Part shown: positions 46,301 through 57,800 of the stretch, piece by piece
Numbering within the stretch: position 1 is the stretch's first letter
Layout of the letters: every line of letters begins with the position of its first letter
Assembly (NCBI GenBank): GCA_033439265.1
Contig: JAVTVX010000013.1
Span: 18,332,500 to 18,396,499 of the forward strand
DNA: 64,000 nt
DNA from: Dillenia suffruticosa
Lineage: Eukaryota > Streptophyta > Magnoliopsida > Dilleniales > Dilleniaceae
Reading direction: 5' to 3'
Translations under genes and position numbers: made by a program
Notes under the pieces: model-generated
What the model saw: only the letters and a program-made list of their open reading frames with translations
The model's database searches: none
What the model was told of the DNA's origin: nothing

Positions 46301-49300
46301 AACGAAAGAACGAATACTTTCGTCAAATGTGAGATAGGATTTCACGGTTTCCCATGAATCAGGTAAAAAACTGGATCACATCCAGTACCTAAATTTCATC
46401 CGAAATTTACTCGTCCATATATATTAACTCGGTGATCATACTCGACATTTGCTTCATTGTATGATTAACCCTTTTCTTCTGCGTCCTCACATAGGAGCCG
46501 AAGAGAGCAACACTATGCTCTTATGGGACGAGTCGAACCGACATGTTCATAGAATATGACTCGAAAAACGAGATTAAGTTATCGTGTATGCCACTGTAAG
46601 CATTGCCCTAACTTGACAAATCTTTTATCCCATACACGATAGGCGCGGTACCCACCCTGGGGCCCATCATCTCTTACCTCAGATTCCCGTTAGATTTTTG
46701 TCTCTCGAGAATAAACCGAATCTACTGATAAAATCGCGCAGATCATATCATTCAGTTTACTCTCCTTGCAAAAATTTACAAAAAATTTAATACGACAGTT
46801 CTCAACGCATTAAGAGAGACATATGTGACTTGGAGATGCTTATTATCACATTTTTGTACGCCCTACGAATCATCAAGACCAAAATGACTTGAGTACGACC
46901 CCAAAGCGAGCGTATGAGTCAACGGACACTATACACCACAACTTGGAATCGCATCTTACCATTTGGATTGTGATTCGACGCACAAAAACCCACAAAAAGT
47001 CACATTTATGGATATAGGACCCCCCAAAAATTGAAAAAATTCAATTTTGAGCGACTTCACGCGCCACCCGGGGCCCACACGCGCCGCCGCTCGCCGGCGG
47101 TGCACTCCACGCGCCGCCGCGCGCCTCCCGCGCCGGCGGTGGGCCTCCACGCGCTGCCACGCGCCTCCACGCGCTGGCAGCAGTCTGGCTCACACGCCAG
47201 ACGCGCGGCGCGGCTGAGACGCGCTGCCACGCGCCTGGGGCGGCGCGGCTCACGCGCGCCCAGTCGCGGCGCGCGGCTCACGCGCCTTCACGCGCTGAGC
47301 CGTGTTGAGCCGGGTTTTTGACCGGGTTGGTCAACGGGTCAGGGTTGACCCGACTGACCCGGTCAACGGGGTTCGGTCCGACCCGGTCGTGTCGGTTTGC
47401 GGGTCGGTTCGGGTCAGGGTCCGACCCGATCCGCTGACCCTGCCTGTTCACGCGCCACAGGCGCGTGACCTCCACGCGCCTAGCAGACGCGCCTCCTGGC
47501 GCGTGCGTGTCACGCGCCCGCGGGTCTGGGCCGGTTCTTCTTCGCCCGACGGGTCCTGCAACGGGTTTTTCGACCCGTTTTCTGGAAAACACCAATCCGG
47601 CTGTTTTTTCTTGTATTTTTCGACTGGAAAAAATTTGTGGGCATCCTCCAAACATCCTACACTCTATTTTAGGAGGATTCAAACCCAAAAATTCTGGAAA
47701 TCAACCACCCCAGTCGCGGCCCTCCGTGGCCTTTCGGAAATCCCAGTTTCCGGCACCCAAATCACATAATAAAATATATAAAACCATAGATCTAGATGCA
47801 AGGAACTCATTTATATCATTTTCATGCATCGATCCGCCCTCTAAAGCCACAGATCTAAGGGTTTTATGTCCGTAGGGTCGCAAACTTCGACCGGACATCT
47901 CATGGCCCAAACATGCTCCGAAAATTAAACAAAAAATATATTTGTAATCCTTGGGCCATGGGTATTCCTACGGTGTTCTCGGATTCACGAAACTCATCCG
48001 TGATCCGGACCCCAAAATTTTAAAATCCCAAAAATAATGCCGAAAATTATTAAATTAAATCCAACCACTGGCTCTGATACCAATGTTGGATTTAATCGCA
48101 CATGCGGAAGCGTGAATTAATTAGATTCGGAATTTTCGGGATAAATACCTCTATTGGGCGGTCTCCAAAATCCACCGTGTCGCGATGTCCCTCGAACGGA
48201 TCGCACGGTCGGATGGTGATCACGCAATCGAACCACCACCTCAAATCCACGACGCCTCAAGCCTCGAGTCCGGTGAATCGTCTGACGATGGGAGATTTTC
48301 CTACGCGAAAATCTCCATCCCTCTCTCTATTCTCTCTCTAGAGAATATGTGAAACCCTAGCCTCCATAGTTGCCTCCCATGGCTGCTGCCCACCCCACAA
48401 GGTAGGAGAAGGAGTTTCCTCCATTGTTTTCTCTCCCAGAAGGAAGGTGAGACCAAATCACTTAATTGGTGGGGGTTACCAAAATATTGGTTAATGGTAA
48501 TTAAGGATGGGAGTTACCCCATTCCTTAATTACCTAAATACCCATAATGGGCATCAATAACCAACATAATATGAGCAGATATGCCTCCAGGATTTCTGCA
48601 GCCAGCATAAACTAGTTGGATGTAAGATGCAATTATGTATGTATCATAATTGTTAAAAATCTACTATCCTCTCTCTTTGTTCTCCCCCCCTCCCTGCCTC
48701 CAGTGCCCGTAATGAAGGCTTTCTCTCTCCTTATTCTACTTTCTCTTTCCTCTGCTGTGGACCACCAGTGGCTAAGAGCTTTCTCTCCTCTCTTCTCTCT
48801 TTTGGTCAATGTAAACACAGTATTTTTTTTAAGACTAGTTATTAAAAAAAGTATCGGTCTTTATTAAAGACAAAAAGGATGGTGAAAAGGTAATAAAAAA
48901 ATTGATCTATCAACTGTCGTTAACAATGCCGTCAAAAAATTAATGGACATTTGCGGACTTCAACACCAATGAATGGATGAACCTTATTTGTTACCTTTTT
49001 AAAATTTAGAACCTCAACTATAGCTTTTTAAAGTTTTGGACCTTATTTGTCACCTAAGGCATAGTTTAGGACTTTGACAAGTAATTTGATTTTTTTTTTT
49101 TTTGGTTAAAAAAAACGATGCAACATGAAGGGGTCACGAATTAAATTCAGGGAAAGGTTTTTAGTATTTCAATGACCATTTGCACCAAAACTCTTAGGTT
49201 TCCGCCTTCATTTTTACATTAATATGGTGATACTTGAGAAGACATGATATATATATTAAACAACAATCTTTGATTCAATTTAAGAAAACTGGTCATAAAA

Positions 49301-50234
49301 GTATGCATTCTTGTGGGATCTTTCATCATGTTTTTATCGGGTGGCTACTGTTTATTTCAAATTTGTTTTTCTGTAGAAGCGAGTTTTCTGTTACCCTCTT
49401 CCGTCATGTGCATTCAGTTTTCATTGGCAGCATGATGGGTTTTTAAGGCCCTATAGGCTTTTGTGGAATGAAGATTGACTGACACGGGATCTTATCCTCG
49501 ATTAGAAACAAGAGCCAAATTAAAGACCACATTGACAAAATTAAAGATTTGGGACCAATAACAGATAAATGCTAATGTTTTGGGTCTGAATTATGGTTTC
49601 AGTTGCATGCAACTGTGAACTGACTGAGCTATGATTATTCGCCACTTTTTTGGCTTCCAAGGATAACGGAATTACAGAAAACTGTGAAACTCAAACCAAA
49701 ATTTTGCTTCTATGGTTTGTTTGTGATTTGTTGACTGCAGTCACTTTTTGATTAGGGGGAAATAAAACGGTACCTTGGTTTTAATTAATTTATTTATTAT
49801 TAGTTCATTCTTTCTTCTTCTATCATTGCTGTTGATGTTGTCTGTCAATTGCATCTGATGCTTGGATTTGCGAAATAACTTACTATTTTATGAGCTCAAA
49901 GGGACTTGGTCTTATCCTGTCAGGTATGTAACAGCAGGGACAACTTGGTTGAATGGTGCTTTTGGTAGGGTTGCTAAGGCTGGGCAGGTAGCTGGTACAA
50001 AAACTAGAGAAAAGTTCCATATGGCAGTCTCAAACTTGACCGCAAAGGTAGTATCACTCCCTCTTATTTACTCGAGAATTATATTCTGCTTGTCTCGTTC
50101 CATTAGGATATAACATTTATACAGTGGCTTTGTTTATACTACTTCTTAGCATTTCCGCTAGTGAAGCAATTCACTTTTATTTTGAGTTGTGATTTGACTT
50201 TCTTTCAACTCAGGAGGCTCCTATTGCCGTGTGA
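33926..50234 (+). CDS. BPA1: BPA1-like RRM protein (binding partner of ACD11), 268 aa
   Basis: Eight coding exons: 33926-33931, 34037-34140, 34220-34295, 38156-38227, 38340-38402, 39398-39738, 49924-50047 and 50214-50234 (807 bases, open). Residues 3-80 form an RRM (RNP2 VQVGHLS, RNP1 KTAYVTF, then GATIVDEIVSITPVENYVP). The C-terminal half has the motifs AQDIVTNMLAKGSALGQDAM, AFDEKHQLTAVASAKV and WLNGAFGRVAKAGQVAGTKT, and ends TAKEAPIAV. This order matches BPA1 and BPA1-like proteins, known in Arabidopsis to bind the sphingolipid-transfer protein ACD11 in control of cell death and ROS. Exon 1 carries only two codons. Intron 3 is 3.9 kb and contains the duplication edge. Intron 6 is 10.2 kb because it houses the antisense Copia element at 41570-48566; without it the intron would be about 3.2 kb. 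Splice sites on either side of that intron are intact. Confidence 0.93.
36199..38155 (+). other. Unique right part of BPA1 intron 3
   Basis: Beyond the duplication edge the intron continues with ordinary T-rich sequence, a few scattered GATGATGTGGCAT-like motifs (near 36480, 36625, 36735) and a compound TG/AG microsatellite at 37324-37368. No gene. Confidence 0.6.
37324..37368. repeat. (TG)n(AG)n compound microsatellite
   Basis: About 23 bases of TG dinucleotides followed by 22 bases of AG dinucleotides, in BPA1 intron 3. Confidence 0.95.
41570..42052 (-). repeat. 3' LTR of Copia element 2
   Basis: 483 bp, TGTTGG...CCAACA as read on the plus strand; adjoins the polypurine tract. Confidence 0.95.
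47060..47560. repeat. GC-rich CGCGTG-type repeat in Copia element 2 leader
   Basis: Reverse-orientation counterpart of 10660-11170: iterations of CACGCGCC, CCACGCGCTGGC and CCGACCCG-like units. Individual repeat units are arranged differently from element 1, suggesting turnover within the array. Confidence 0.85.
48084..48566 (-). repeat. 5' LTR of Copia element 2
   Basis: 483 bp with 5 differences from the 3' LTR. The primer site is immediately to its left. Confidence 0.95.
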
Positions 50235-52907
50235 GTTAAACCGGCAACACTTCAAGTCCTTTGAAGACAAGAAATCATCGCCACCATCCATTTGCTCGTT
50301 TCCTCTAGTTGAACATACTAGGTCTGAAATTGAAGACTTCACTCGGGTTTTGGAGAATTGAAGTGCCCTCTTGTGCCAATTCTTTTGTCCTTTATCTTTA
50401 GTCTCAAGGGTTTTGTGTGCTATTGTAGTTGTTTAGATCTTTTTTTTTTCTTCTTTCTTCAGAAATATGTATATTTTTCTTCCATTTCGTTCTTGAGGGC
50501 CATCATGCCCATGTTAGTGTCTTGTTTGTAACATTAGTCTGATATCGGAGTCCCTTTCTGACCAATGCATTCTATAATTTTTGTCCAATTGTAATATTGT
50601 CATTTTGTCGACCCTTGTATCACCCTCTTCTTCGTCCATACTTTTGAGGACTTGTTTCATATAGAGAAAGGATTATTAGGTTATGGCGTGATGGTACGAA
50701 CCTGAAGCAGAGTTTTATATTGTTACAAGAATTTAGAATTGGTTCAATGTAAAAGTAGAATATTAAAAATTGAAGACAACCATTTAAATCTATCTAATAA
50801 CCATTAGTAAACCACGGTCTGGGTAGCATGGAAATTGTATAAGAATTTTATACTATTACAAACTACATAGGTAAGGTCGTGCTTTTGAAAGATGTCAGAG
50901 CAACATTGCATGTCATGATCCTTGGTCATCCACGGTAGATTCTCCGGGAGCACAAAGCCCTTTTCCAATAGGGAATTAAGAAAGTAGACCAACGGAGGAT
51001 CACATATTTGGAACAAAATTATGGAGATGACGTTGTCTGTGATGGGCATTGTTTTTAAATGTCAGGTGAGACAAACTTGATTGCTCTGTTGAATCTATGA
51101 AGCATTTTCATGTGGTTAGGGACAGAGAAGAATATGCGCTTGGATCCAACATATACCTCTATTTTACTAGAGTGACAAAGAGAAGAAATTGAATAGTGGA
51201 GTTGGATTGCGGGAAGAGAGAGAGAGAGAGAGAGATTGTTGAGTATTTTCTCAATTCCTCACAAAATTCATGCGGGTTTGGTTTTGGCATGGCTGGTGAA
51301 AAGCCAAGTGAGACTTTTGTTTCTGCTGCAATTCTTAAGGACTGGGCATGTGGTTTCCAACAGTTGCGGTGGCAATCTTATTGCCTTTAAAAGAACATGC
51401 CACTGAACTTAGAGAAGGATCTGTCACCCGCTTGCTTTGCTCTGACAATCATAAGAAAAAACCAAATGGGGAAAAAAAATCATTTCCTTGTAAGGGAATA
51501 TTAAATGGAGCATATGAGTTGGTATACTACAAAAGTGGGTGGTCACCGGTATGTGATATGAAGTCAAATCTATACGATCAAATAAAAAAGGGCTTTTTGC
51601 GATTGTTCTCATTAAACTTTTTTGGCCAACTTAATCCAACTCATCCCAATTGTTCTGATTAATACCTACCTACCAACCCACCCCCATTTTTAATTAGACA
51701 AAGGGGCCTTGGGAGTTGATAATAGAATTCCTATCCTATTAAAAAAGTAATTCTATACAAACAAAAATAAAAAATAAAAAATAAAATAATAATAAAATTA
51801 TTTTAAAAGGATTTTAACAATACTATCTTTTGCATCAAGTTTTTGTGATTCTTATTATTGACATTTTTTCATCCAAATCAATTTATCTAAACTATGTGGT
51901 ACGTAATTGCGTCGTGCATGTTTCATAATGATGGTATTTGCTTCAAGGAGATAATAGCTATTATGCTTTTTTAAAAAAAAAAAAAAAAAAGAAAAGAAAA
52001 ACGAGCTACTCGAGAGAGAGAGAGTAAAATGTCAAATTAAAAACTTTTCTGAAATCTGTACTCCAAATAAAATACCTAAAATTCCCTTTAAGATTTACAA
52101 AATCCTTAGATTTTTTCTCATAATTTTATATATTTATTCTCATGCAAAATCTAAATAAAATATTTAAAATCTATTAAACTTTAAAAATAATTAATCAAAA
52201 AGACCGTATATCTTTGTGAAATTACAAACAAAAAGTTACAGACGAATTTGACATATAACTTGATAGAAGAAAGAATAGCAATAATCTTTCTTTCTTTTTT
52301 TCTTTTTTTAATTTATCAAATTAGCTAACACATTAGCTTGTTCCTATTCCCCAGAGATGCTTTCCTTTTTCTTTTTAATTTGGTCGCCTTTTGATCCTTA
52401 TATGATAAAATTTAGTTCCTACAATTCATTTACTCTTAATTTATAAAATTTAAATTATTTTTAATCATAACTATGTTTTCCACATACACAAAAGATATCT
52501 AAATATTATTAGGTACCCAATATTTCCCATCCCAAGTCTATCAATTTTTAGCGTTTTCTTATTCTTGTTATTTTTACGCTTTTTATAAAGATTTAAAATA
52601 ATTTATAATAAATATTTGATTCATAGGCTAACTAAATTATAAATATAATCATGCATTTCTATCAAATATTTTGTTACAAGTAAGTGCAATTTGATTTAAT
52701 TGATCTTATATATACTTACTCTAATATGTCAACCGATTGATTTTTGTATACATTTTATTAAGTTAATTTATATTATATAGATTTATAGTCATTGGTTTTT
52801 GGATTTTTCATGGATTTGTTATAATAAATTTAAGGAAATAAATAAATAAATAAATAAATTTAAGGTAATCTTGACAAAACCACTCATTTGAATCGAGGTA
52901 TGTCCTG
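50235..52907. other. BPA1 3' UTR and intergenic region
   Basis: 50235 to about 50600 fits a 3' UTR. 51196-51662 has overlapping short open frames after a GA run but no recognisable domain or splice pattern. 51700-52900 is very AT-rich with A runs. I see no gene. Confidence 0.55.
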
Positions 52908-53454
52908 ACGTGGCAAACACAGCTAAGCAATGCATTTAAAAAGCCAATCGTTAAACTACACGTCATTCTGCTACGTGTGCTTTTCCAACTTGTCAGAATT
53001 CGCCGCTTTGCTGCAAGACGTGGTTCCCCAAATAGAGGAAATTGTGGGACCCACGGATCTTGTTCCCTTACTACACTCTCCGCACGCAATCCTTTATTCC
53101 CCCTTCACCCAAAAAGACCATATTACACCCAGAAGTACCGGCGGACAGCGCCTAAAAGAGGAGGGCAGGTTAGGGATTACATATATCCCTAGAAGTTTCG
53201 TCAGTTTTGAGGGGATGTTTGGCGGTTGCAAAAATTGTAACCACCGAGAGAAACGACCAAGCATATTAAAATCATTTCTCCCTCCTAAATTTCCGAAAAC
53301 CAAACTAGTTGCCCAAACTTCTGATTACGTGGAGAAGGTCAGAAGCCGCCACGTGTAGCACACGTACCACACTTGTGTAAAGTTTGGCTTGTAAAACAGT
53401 CGGAGAAAACTTGGCAACGCGGACGGCTCAACTCGACCGACCCACCTCTTACGT
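52908..53454 (+). promoter_or_regulatory. ACGT-rich upstream region of the IBtk-like gene
   Basis: Eight ACGT cores lie in about 550 bp (52908, 52960, 52973, 53018, 53337, 53351, 53362, 53451). They include a full G-box CACGTG at 53350-53355 and several ACGTGG/ACGTGT forms, the type bound by plant bZIP/ABF factors. The region is less AT-rich than its surroundings and ends about 200-300 bases before the probable 5' UTR. Density suggests light- or ABA-linked control; this is inference. Confidence 0.45.
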
Positions 53455-54833
53455 TAGTGTTAATTTGTCAAAAGTACAAGGGTATTTCCGTCTACCTGCG
53501 GGAACTCCAAGTCCCATCCGGTGGGCATCTGTAAAATTTCTTCTCTCTCCTCGCGTCTTTTCCTTCGATGCCTTTGGGTTTGCAAGGGCATATTCTGATA
53601 GTCGATTCTCTTGGAAGCAGAAACCATCACCATAATATTAAAGGGAGAGAGAGAGAGAGAGAGAGAGAGAAGCCCTTCCTTCAACAGATAAAGCGCTTTT
53701 CACTTCATCGGTTTTTTCATCTACAAATTTTCAACTGTTTCTCTTCCTAGGTATTTTTCTTCTTAATGTTTTTCCCTTGATTGGTTTTCAATTTTGATGG
53801 CGTTGAATCCATTTCTTGTGCATTTAGTGCTTTTATTTTCCTAGGATTGTTTGTTACGTTCTACAATTGCGTTAAATTTATGATTTTGAAGTAATGGTGA
53901 GGCGTTTCTTCGACTCAGATGCAACATTGTCGGGTTTTTCAAATGAATTGTTGGATTTTGTGAACTGGTATGATTCATCTTCGTGTGGAATTTGGATTAT
54001 TTGTTCAAACATGGTTTTTGAGATCTTTCTATTCTATGCTGAATTCAGTGTCTTTTCATCAGATTCATCCGACTTAATCGAACCCCATTAGGATTGAATT
54101 ATCAATCAAGTTAGATGGGATCCGATGCGTATTCCCACTTGGAGTTGGTTGTAAATGTATTTTGTTGTTACTATGTCTTCTCTCTCTCTCTCTCTTTAAT
54201 TTTTTTTTCTTTGGTAATATCAGTGCTATTAATTTGCACGATTTCTCATATTTGAAAACAAGTTGTAAGATTAACTGCAACTTAGATGAATCTATTTATG
54301 CTTGTTAAACCATTTTTTTGGGGGGGGGGTTTGATTTCACCTTTTGGGTTTTTATGTCTAATGTCTGTTGTTTTTCTAATCTTGCATTCTATAGTTGACT
54401 TATGTTGTTGACAAATTTGTTTAACTGCAGGTTTCTCAGGACAATAATTGGTGATTTCTCATGACATGTGACCTGTGATAGGTACTTAAACTCAGAAATG
54501 GTCTGATCATAACTAAGTTGATGGTGAAAATTGTAGCTTAGAAATGTTGATTCTCGTATACTGCTTGTAGATCAATATCTTGATCCAAGTCTGATTGGCC
54601 GGGATGAAATATATATAATCATGGATTAGTTCAGCCAAGATCTTTCAAGGGCCAGAGATTAGGGATTGTTAGTTGAGTATCGACTAACATTTATTAGGAT
54701 TTTGGTGAAACTGGCTCTTGACATTCTTGAAGTGGTAGGGTTCTGATTTCGTATAAATTTTGTGATTGAGAGTGCTTTTATAGTTTAAAGCGGGGGACAA
54801 AAAAGAAAGAAAGAAAAAAAAGAGGAAATAAGA

Positions 54834-57800
54834 ATGGATGGGTTATCTACAGCTCAAGCACAAAAGCATAATTTGTTGGCTCCTCCTCGAAAAAGTTTGT
54901 TGGGTGGGTCTGTCAAAGACCTCTGGCTGATAGTCCGAGAAGGTTCATTGGCTGATGTAGATGCAGCTTTGATGCTAGTGAAGAAAAATAGTGGTAATGT
55001 TAACGCAAGGAATCCATTTGGCCTTACTCTTCTTCACATTGCGACGTGGAGAAATCATGTTCCCATTGTGAGGAGGCTTCTTGCAGCTGGTGCAGACCCA
55101 GATGCCAGGGTGTGTATTTCTTCCAATTATTTCCTGCACCTTGTCCTCTGATTTCTCCTTTCTCTGCTAGTTAGTTCTAGTCTTGAATATGTTAATTATT
55201 TTTTCCACCGATCTCTCTCTCTATGCAATGTTACTCTCTCTTGAACTAAGTCATGAATTAAAGTGCTACAGTTGTGGCTACTCTGAACATTGTCAGAGTA
55301 TATGGTACTGTGCTGTTGGGATCCTTGTCTTTCGCATTATATTAAGTCTTATTTATCCATTTTTGGATGGCAAGTTCAGGATGGTGAATCTGGATGGAGT
55401 AGCCTTCACAGAGCTCTTCATTTTGGTCATCTTGCTGTGGCGAGTGTCCTCCTTCAGTCTGGTGCATCAATTACAATGGAGGACTCTAAATGTCGAACGC
55501 CTGTTGATCTTCTTTCTGGGCCTGTGTTGCAGGCTACTGGGACTGATTGTAGTTCAGGTAATTAAGGTGTAGAAGTTGTCCTCAGAGGATCATATAATTC
55601 TCACATATGCAACGAACGTAAAATCTAGGCATGGCCTTAGGAAATACTTGTTTCTGTACAGTGGCTACAGAGCTGTTTAGTTGGGGCAGTGGTGCAAATT
55701 ATCAACTTGGAACAGGGAATGCTCACATGTATAAGTTGCCCTGCAAGGTTGACTCACTTCATGGTTCTTTTATGAAGTTAATTTCTGCTGCCAAATTCCA
55801 TAGTGTTGCAGTTAGTGCTCTTGGTGAAGTCTACACTTGGGGCTTTGGAAGAGGCGGTCGCCTCGGGCATCCTGAATTTGATATTCACAGGTACAAGTTT
55901 ATATAGCAGTCAGTGCTTGTCGGTGTGTGTACTTGTCGATTAGGAGATTTTATAGAAATAGACTGGACCTTTTTTTTTTTGGAATGTATGCGTGTTTCTA
56001 AAGTTTAAGTGATTTTCTGGAGTGCACTACTATCTTTCTGATTTAAATTTTAATTCTGTCATGAGACATTGGTTTTCAAATAGAAAAGATATGCTTTTTT
56101 TGCTGCAGGTTTAAGTATAGAACATGTAGATGCACAATATTGTAGTCTTCACTTGCAAAAATGCAAGGCTCGGCCGTGTCTGACATTACTATCAACTTTA
56201 TGACCACTTATTTTCCATTAGCTGTTTGTACTTTGTGTGAAGAATGAACTTTTGCTTCATCAATCAGGAAGTTTTTATTTCCTTCTATGCAGTGGTCAAG
56301 CTGCAGTTATCACCCCAAGAATAGTGACTGGTTTAGGCTCCCGCCGCGTTAAGGCTGTTGCAGCAGCTAAACATCATACAGTTGTTGCAACAGAAGCAGG
56401 AGAAGTTTTTACATGGGGTTCCAATAGAGGTAAAATTTTCTTGCTTCTAGGTGTTGGTTGCTTTTTATTGTTTATTCTCTATTTTTGCTTTCAAACTTTA
56501 ATTTTATGTTTATGTTTATTTTTTATTTTTTATTTATTAATTTTATCCTCTTTCCTATATTGGTCTCTCAAATGGCCGACTCCAAAATAGGTTCAGTTTT
56601 TTGTTGTTGTTGTAGGTGATGGTTGCTTTTCTGGAAGTACTTTGATGGAATTTTTCTCATTTCCGTCTGTTTGGGTTCTGGAAAAATGCTTAGGTGTTAC
56701 AAAATAAGAACTTATTTTCCTTCATAGGGGGTAGATCTTGGTGGTGGGTTCCAATTTCATAAAAGGTTGTAGAAATATGCTTTCCTAGAGAAGATCTCCT
56801 GCATAAGCCTTTTCCTTTAAAAGGTAACTTTCAACGAAATAAATGGAGACTTGGCGTACTGTTTCTAATTCAAAAATATTAGCTGACCAAAATTGCTTTT
56901 CTTATAATATTACTTCGTGCCTTTTACTTCTTGAAAGGGTGGGAGCAGACTTTTAAGGAATGTTCGATATTCTTCTGCTCCTTAGGTTTTTGCTGCTGCT
57001 ATTGGTCTATACAAATTCACTTTTCTCGTTTGCTGCTTTACAGAGGGTCAGCTAGGTTACACCTCTGTGGATACACAACCCATTCCAAGGAGAGTGAGTT
57101 CTCTTAAGTCAAAAATTGTGGCTGTTGCAGCTGCAAACAAACATACTGCTGTTGTTTCTGAGTCTGGTGAAGTATTTACATGGGGCTGCAACAAGGAAGG
57201 CCAGCTTGGTTATGGAACCTCTAACTCTGCTTCTAATTACGCTCCAAGAGTGGTTGAGTACTTGAAAGGAAAGGTTTTCACTGCAGTTTCTGCAGCAAAA
57301 TATCACACACTTGTTTTAGCCGCTGATGGAGAGGTAAATTTTTCAAGCCCCAACATTAATTGTATCTGCACTGATCTATGTATTTTACTTTGGAATTGAC
57401 TGACTAGCAGGTATTCACTTGGGGTCACCGACTTGTTACTCCAAAACGTGTAGTTATTGCTAGGAATCTGAAAAAATTGGGTAGCAGTTTGTTGAAGTTT
57501 CATAGAATGCAGCGACTTCATGTGGTTGCTATAGCTGCTGGAATGGTACACAGTACAGCTCTCACCGAAGATGGTGCCCTATTTTATTGGGTTTCGTCTG
57601 ATCCTGATCTTAGATGCCGACAGGTTGTTGATGTAGTAGTCTCTTGATGATGCTATATTTTCCTTTGGCCGAATGTATAGCTTAACCTTTTCTTTCATAT
57701 GCAGCTTTATTCTCTCTGCGGAAGAAATGTGATCAGTGTAGCTGCAGGTAAGTACTGGACTGCTGCAGCCACTGCCACTGGTGATGTTTACATGTGGGAT

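Larger units (their letters stand above)
41570..48566 (-). mobile_element. Ty1/Copia LTR retrotransposon in BPA1 intron 6, decayed
   Basis: A 6997-bp element in reverse orientation with 483-bp LTRs (41570-42052 is its 3' LTR, 48084-48566 its 5' LTR) and a target duplication TAATA (41565-41569 and 48567-48571). On the minus strand the primer site TGGTATCAGAGCCAGTGG follows the 5' LTR, and the polypurine tract is complementary to TCTCCCACTTG at 42053. Gag, integrase, RT and RNase H remnants run from high to low coordinates in Copia order and match element 1 along its length, including the GC-rich leader. The interior carries many breaks. LTRs differ at 5 of 483 positions by hand count, so insertion is perhaps 0.4-0.8 million years old at common plant rates. 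It is antisense to the host gene. Confidence 0.95.

Noticed and set aside
51196-51662. Short open frames after a GA run
   Set aside because: Overlapping frames without recognisable domain, splice signals or a second copy; insufficient for a gene call.
52930-53358. 142-codon open frame upstream of the IBtk-like gene
   Set aside because: Lies in the ACGT-rich promoter region, has no recognisable domain, and competing frames of similar length exist on both strands.
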